Part shown: piece after piece, positions 61,834-64,000 of the stretch | Position numbering within the stretch: the first letter of the stretch is position 1 | Layout of the letters: each line of letters begins with the position of its first letter | Assembly (NCBI GenBank): GCA_963823215.1 | Contig: CAWGKT010000003.1 | Span: forward strand, 186,001-250,000 | DNA length: 64,000 nt | Direction: 5' to 3' | Source of the DNA: CAIWHR01 sp963823215 | Lineage (GTDB): Bacteria; Pseudomonadota; Gammaproteobacteria; Burkholderiales; Casimicrobiaceae | Notes under the pieces: model-generated | Seen by the model: only the letters and a program-made list of their open reading frames with translations | Told to the model about the DNA's origin: nothing | Databases searched by the model: none | Made by a program: the position numbers and the translations under genes

Positions 61834-62961
61834 ATGAATGCTCCCGACGCCCTCGACCCGGTGCGCGATTTCAAGAACCACGATCTCGTCGACGACATCT
61901 CGAAGCCCGGAGTCCGCTACGAGAAGCGGCCGGCGAAGTCTCCGGACGGCAAGCCCGCGGCCGGCCTCTACAACGCGTGGATCACGCTGGACAACCCGGC
62001 GCAGTTCAACTCGTACACGACCGACATGGTGAAGGGCGTGATACTCGCCTTCCGCGCCGCATCGAACGCGCGTGACGTCAACTGCGTCGTGTTCACCGGC
62101 GCCGGCGACCGTGCGTTCTGCACCGGCGGCAACACCAAGGAATACGCCGAGTACTACGCGGGCCACCCGCAGGAATACCGGCAGTACATGCGCCTGTTCA
62201 ACGACATGGTCAGCGCGATCCTCGCCTGCGACAAACCGGTGATCTGCCGCGTCAACGGGATGCGCATCGGCGGCGGCCAGGAGATCGGCATGGCCTGCGA
62301 CTTCTCCGTGGCGCAGGACCTCGCGCGGTTCGGGCAGGCCGGACCGAAGCACGGCTCGGCGCCGATCGGAGGCGCGACCGACTTTCTGCCGCTGATGTCG
62401 GGCAGCGAGCGCGCGATGGCCGCGTGCGTGCTGTGCGAGCCGTTCTCGGCGCACAAGGCATACGGGATGGGCATCCTGACCGACATCGTGCCGGCGCTGA
62501 AGGTCGACGGCCAGTGGGTCGCCAATCCGCTCGTCGAGACGCAGCGGATGACGGACGCGTACGGGCGCTTCGTGCTCGGCGAGCCGAAGGCCGGCGACGC
62601 GCTGAAGGAGGGCAAGGCGCTGCTCGCGCGCGGGGTCGTGGATCTGTCGCTGCTCGACGCCAAGGTCGACGAGCTCTGCGCGAAGATGCTGCTGACGTTT
62701 CCCGACTGCACGACCAAGACGCTCGAGGAGTTGCGCAAGCCCAAGCTCGAGGCGTGGAACCGCAACCGGGAAGACTCGCGCGCATGGCTTGCACTCAACA
62801 TGATGACCGAGGCGCGATCCGGCTTCATCGCTTTCAACGACGGCACGAAGGAAGATCGCGAAGCGGACTTCGTGCTGCTGCGCCAGAAGCTCGCGGCCGG
62901 CGAGAGCTGGGTGGGTCCGCTGCACGATTCGATCCAGCCGAAGAACAAGGGCAAGAGGTAG
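61834..62961 (+). CDS. oah: 6-oxocyclohex-1-ene-1-carbonyl-CoA hydrolase
   Basis: A 375-residue crotonase-superfamily ring-opening hydrolase. KNHDLVDDISKPGVRYEKRP is the characteristic start, then FCTGGNTKEYAEYYAG and MRIGGGQEIGMACDFSVAQD. It hydrolyses the ring to 3-hydroxypimelyl-CoA. A GAGGA ribosome-binding site precedes ATG 61834, 11 bp after had. Length (375-377) matches Oah proteins. Confidence 0.94.
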   Translation: MNAPDALDPVRDFKNHDLVDDISKPGVRYEKRPAKSPDGKPAAGLYNAWITLDNPAQFNSYTTDMVKGVILAFRAASNARDVNCVVFTGAGDRAFCTGGNTKEYAEYYAGHPQEYRQYMRLFNDMVSAILACDKPVICRVNGMRIGGGQEIGMACDFSVAQDLARFGQAGPKHGSAPIGGATDFLPLMSGSERAMAACVLCEPFSAHKAYGMGILTDIVPALKVDGQWVANPLVETQRMTDAYGRFVLGEPKAGDALKEGKALLARGVVDLSLLDAKVDELCAKMLLTFPDCTTKTLEELRKPKLEAWNRNREDSRAWLALNMMTEARSGFIAFNDGTKEDREADFVLLRQKLAAGESWVGPLHDSIQPKNKGKR

Positions 62962-62964
62962 CGC

Positions 62965-63738
62965 GTGGCTGCCGAGTCTCCGCTGCACGATCGGATCGAG
63001 GGCGACGGCGCGCTGCTGCGCCTCACGCTCGCGCGGCCGAAGGCCAATCTTATCGATGCCTTGATGATCGCGGCGCTGCACGGGGCGTTCGTCGCGTATC
63101 GCGGGCATCCGGGTCTGCGCGGCGTGCTGCTTGGCGCCGAGGGTCCCCATTTCAGCTTCGGTGCGAGCGTCGAGGAGCATCTGCCCGACCAGTGTGCGGC
63201 GATGCTGGCGTCGCTGCATGCGCTGATCCTGGCGATGCTCGAGTTTCCGGCGCCAATCCTGGTTGCCGTCCGTGGCCAGTGTCTCGGCGGCGGACTGGAA
63301 GTCGCGCTCGCGGGTGGCCCGCTCTTCGCGGCGCCGGACGCGCAGCTCGGCCAGCCGGAGATGAAGCTTGGCGTCTTCGCCCCGGCCGCATCGTGCATGC
63401 TGCCGTACCGCGTTGGGCAACAGGCGGCGGAGGACCTGCTGTTCTCCGGTCGCTCGGTGAGCGGCGACGAGGCGAAGGCGCTGGGCCTCGTGCAGTTCGT
63501 CGCCGCCGATCCGGAAGCCGCGGCACTCGCATACTTCGAGCAGCATCTGGCGAACAAGAGCGCTGCTTCACTCGGGTGCGCGCTCGCCGCGGCACGCGGC
63601 GCCATGATCCGCGACGTGCGTCACCGCCTGGCCGAGGTCGAGCGGCTCTACGTCGATCGGCTGATGCAGACGCGCGACGCCAATGAAGGCCTGGTCGCAT
63701 TCCTCGCCAAACGCAAGCCGCACTGGGAGCACCGCTGA
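62965..63738 (+). CDS. dch: Cyclohexa-1,5-dienecarbonyl-CoA hydratase
   Basis: A 257-residue crotonase-like hydratase that adds water to the dienoyl-CoA product of benzoyl-CoA reductase. FSFGASVEEHLPDQCAAML and VAVRGQCLGGGLEVALAG show the oxyanion-hole regions, and QLGQPEMKLGVFAP is typical. GTG 62965 starts 3 bp after oah. Its stop overlaps the bcrC ATG. Confidence 0.93.
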   Translation: MAAESPLHDRIEGDGALLRLTLARPKANLIDALMIAALHGAFVAYRGHPGLRGVLLGAEGPHFSFGASVEEHLPDQCAAMLASLHALILAMLEFPAPILVAVRGQCLGGGLEVALAGGPLFAAPDAQLGQPEMKLGVFAPAASCMLPYRVGQQAAEDLLFSGRSVSGDEAKALGLVQFVAADPEAAALAYFEQHLANKSAASLGCALAAARGAMIRDVRHRLAEVERLYVDRLMQTRDANEGLVAFLAKRKPHWEHR

Positions 63739-64000
63739 TGCCCGCGCTTTCGCCCGCCCTGCCGATTGTCGAGCGCTGCCAGGCGCTGTTCGATGACCTC
63801 GATCTCAACGCCGTCAAGGAATGGAAGTCGAAGACGCCCGGCCGCAAGGCGATCGGCTATCTGCCCGTGTACGTGCCGCGCGAGCTGATCCATGCGGCGG
63901 GGATGCTCTCCGTCGGGATACTTGGCGGCGGCGACCAGCTCGAGGTGATCCAGGGTGACGCCTATTACCAGAGCTACATCTGCCGCATTCCGCGCTCGAC
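63738..64000 (+). CDS. bcrC: Benzoyl-CoA reductase subunit gamma BcrC (partial)
   Basis: The first 87 codons of a protein that runs off the right edge. GRKAIGYLPVYVPRELIHAAGMLSVGI is typical of HgdB/BcrC-family subunits, which bind substrate beside the ATPase subunits A and D. In Thauera-type clusters bcrC begins bcrCBAD, the ATP-dependent class I benzoyl-CoA reductase. Overlap with dch (ATGA) shows it is in the same operon. The rest of the reductase must lie beyond the window. Confidence 0.9.
   Translation, partial: MPALSPALPIVERCQALFDDLDLNAVKEWKSKTPGRKAIGYLPVYVPRELIHAAGMLSVGILGGGDQLEVIQGDAYYQSYICRIPRS

Noticed and set aside
1..64000. tRNA, rRNA or CRISPR loci
   Set aside because: No cloverleaf-like conserved TTCGA arms with acceptor pairing, rRNA signatures, or regularly spaced direct repeats were recognised by eye; a covariance-model scan would be needed to exclude a missed tRNA.

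Overview
The window is high-GC DNA from a facultatively denitrifying, aromatic-degrading betaproteobacterium, probably Burkholderiales or Rhodocyclales. The evidence is ordinary betaproteobacterial housekeeping synteny (secA-argJ, coaE-pilD-pilC-pilB, ffh-ypjD-corB, rpsP-rimM-trmD-rplS, rsmI/lpoA-yraN-gmhA-dolP), a NarK1-NarK2 type nitrate transporter fusion, and both the aerobic (box) and Thauera-type anaerobic (had-oah-dch-bcrC with korAB) benzoyl-CoA routes. No rRNA, tRNA or CRISPR array was recognised.

Layout. 0-21.4 kb is core genome: the secA tail, argJ, a DUF815 ATPase, a Nudix/ThiE-like fusion, yacG-zapD-coaE, type IV pilus assembly genes pilDCB, corB-ypjD, ffh, the rpsP operon, an unusual J-like/RDD/TPR membrane protein, and the envelope cluster rfaE2-dolP-gmhA-yraN-lpoA facing rsmI. 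21.4-32.7 kb is a nitrogen island: ureDABCEFG followed by the urea ABC transporter urtABCDE behind a candidate sigma-54 promoter. hemN follows behind a perfect FNR-type box.

34.2-49.0 kb is the aerobic benzoate region. boxR-boxC-boxB-boxA run leftward, and benzoate-CoA ligase plus a branched-chain-type ABC transporter (livKHMGF) and a hydrolase run rightward. Five genes here are broken by single-base insertions, and the gene next to a hemerythrin also carries two. All are +1 and nearly all lie in short homopolymers, so base-calling or assembly error is the first explanation. 49-52.8 kb holds an EAL-domain protein and narK behind an FNR/DNR-type box.

52.8-57.3 kb is an eroding accessory patch. 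It has a haloacid dehalogenase 5' fragment abutting narK, a shortened beta-propeller gene, a gutted membrane-protein gene, a thioesterase/RidA pair, and a 168-bp palindromic MITE-like element carrying an IS5-family insertion in its terminal CTAG. 57.3-64 kb is the anaerobic benzoyl-CoA block: a ferritin-like gene overlapping korB-korA leftward, and had-oah-dch-bcrC rightward. They are separated by a divergent promoter region with a perfect FNR box and two further palindromes.

Together the genes describe an organism that imports benzoate, activates it to benzoyl-CoA, and processes that either with O2 (Box) or by reduction with KorAB-derived reduced ferredoxin (Bcr). FNR-type boxes recur at hemN, narK and the kor/had divergence, with a weaker one near boxR. 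A dispersed GC-rich repeat family sits at gene junctions within several operons. In two places it forms exact 60-bp tandem units that stay open in frame and may be translated as part of CoaE and YraN.
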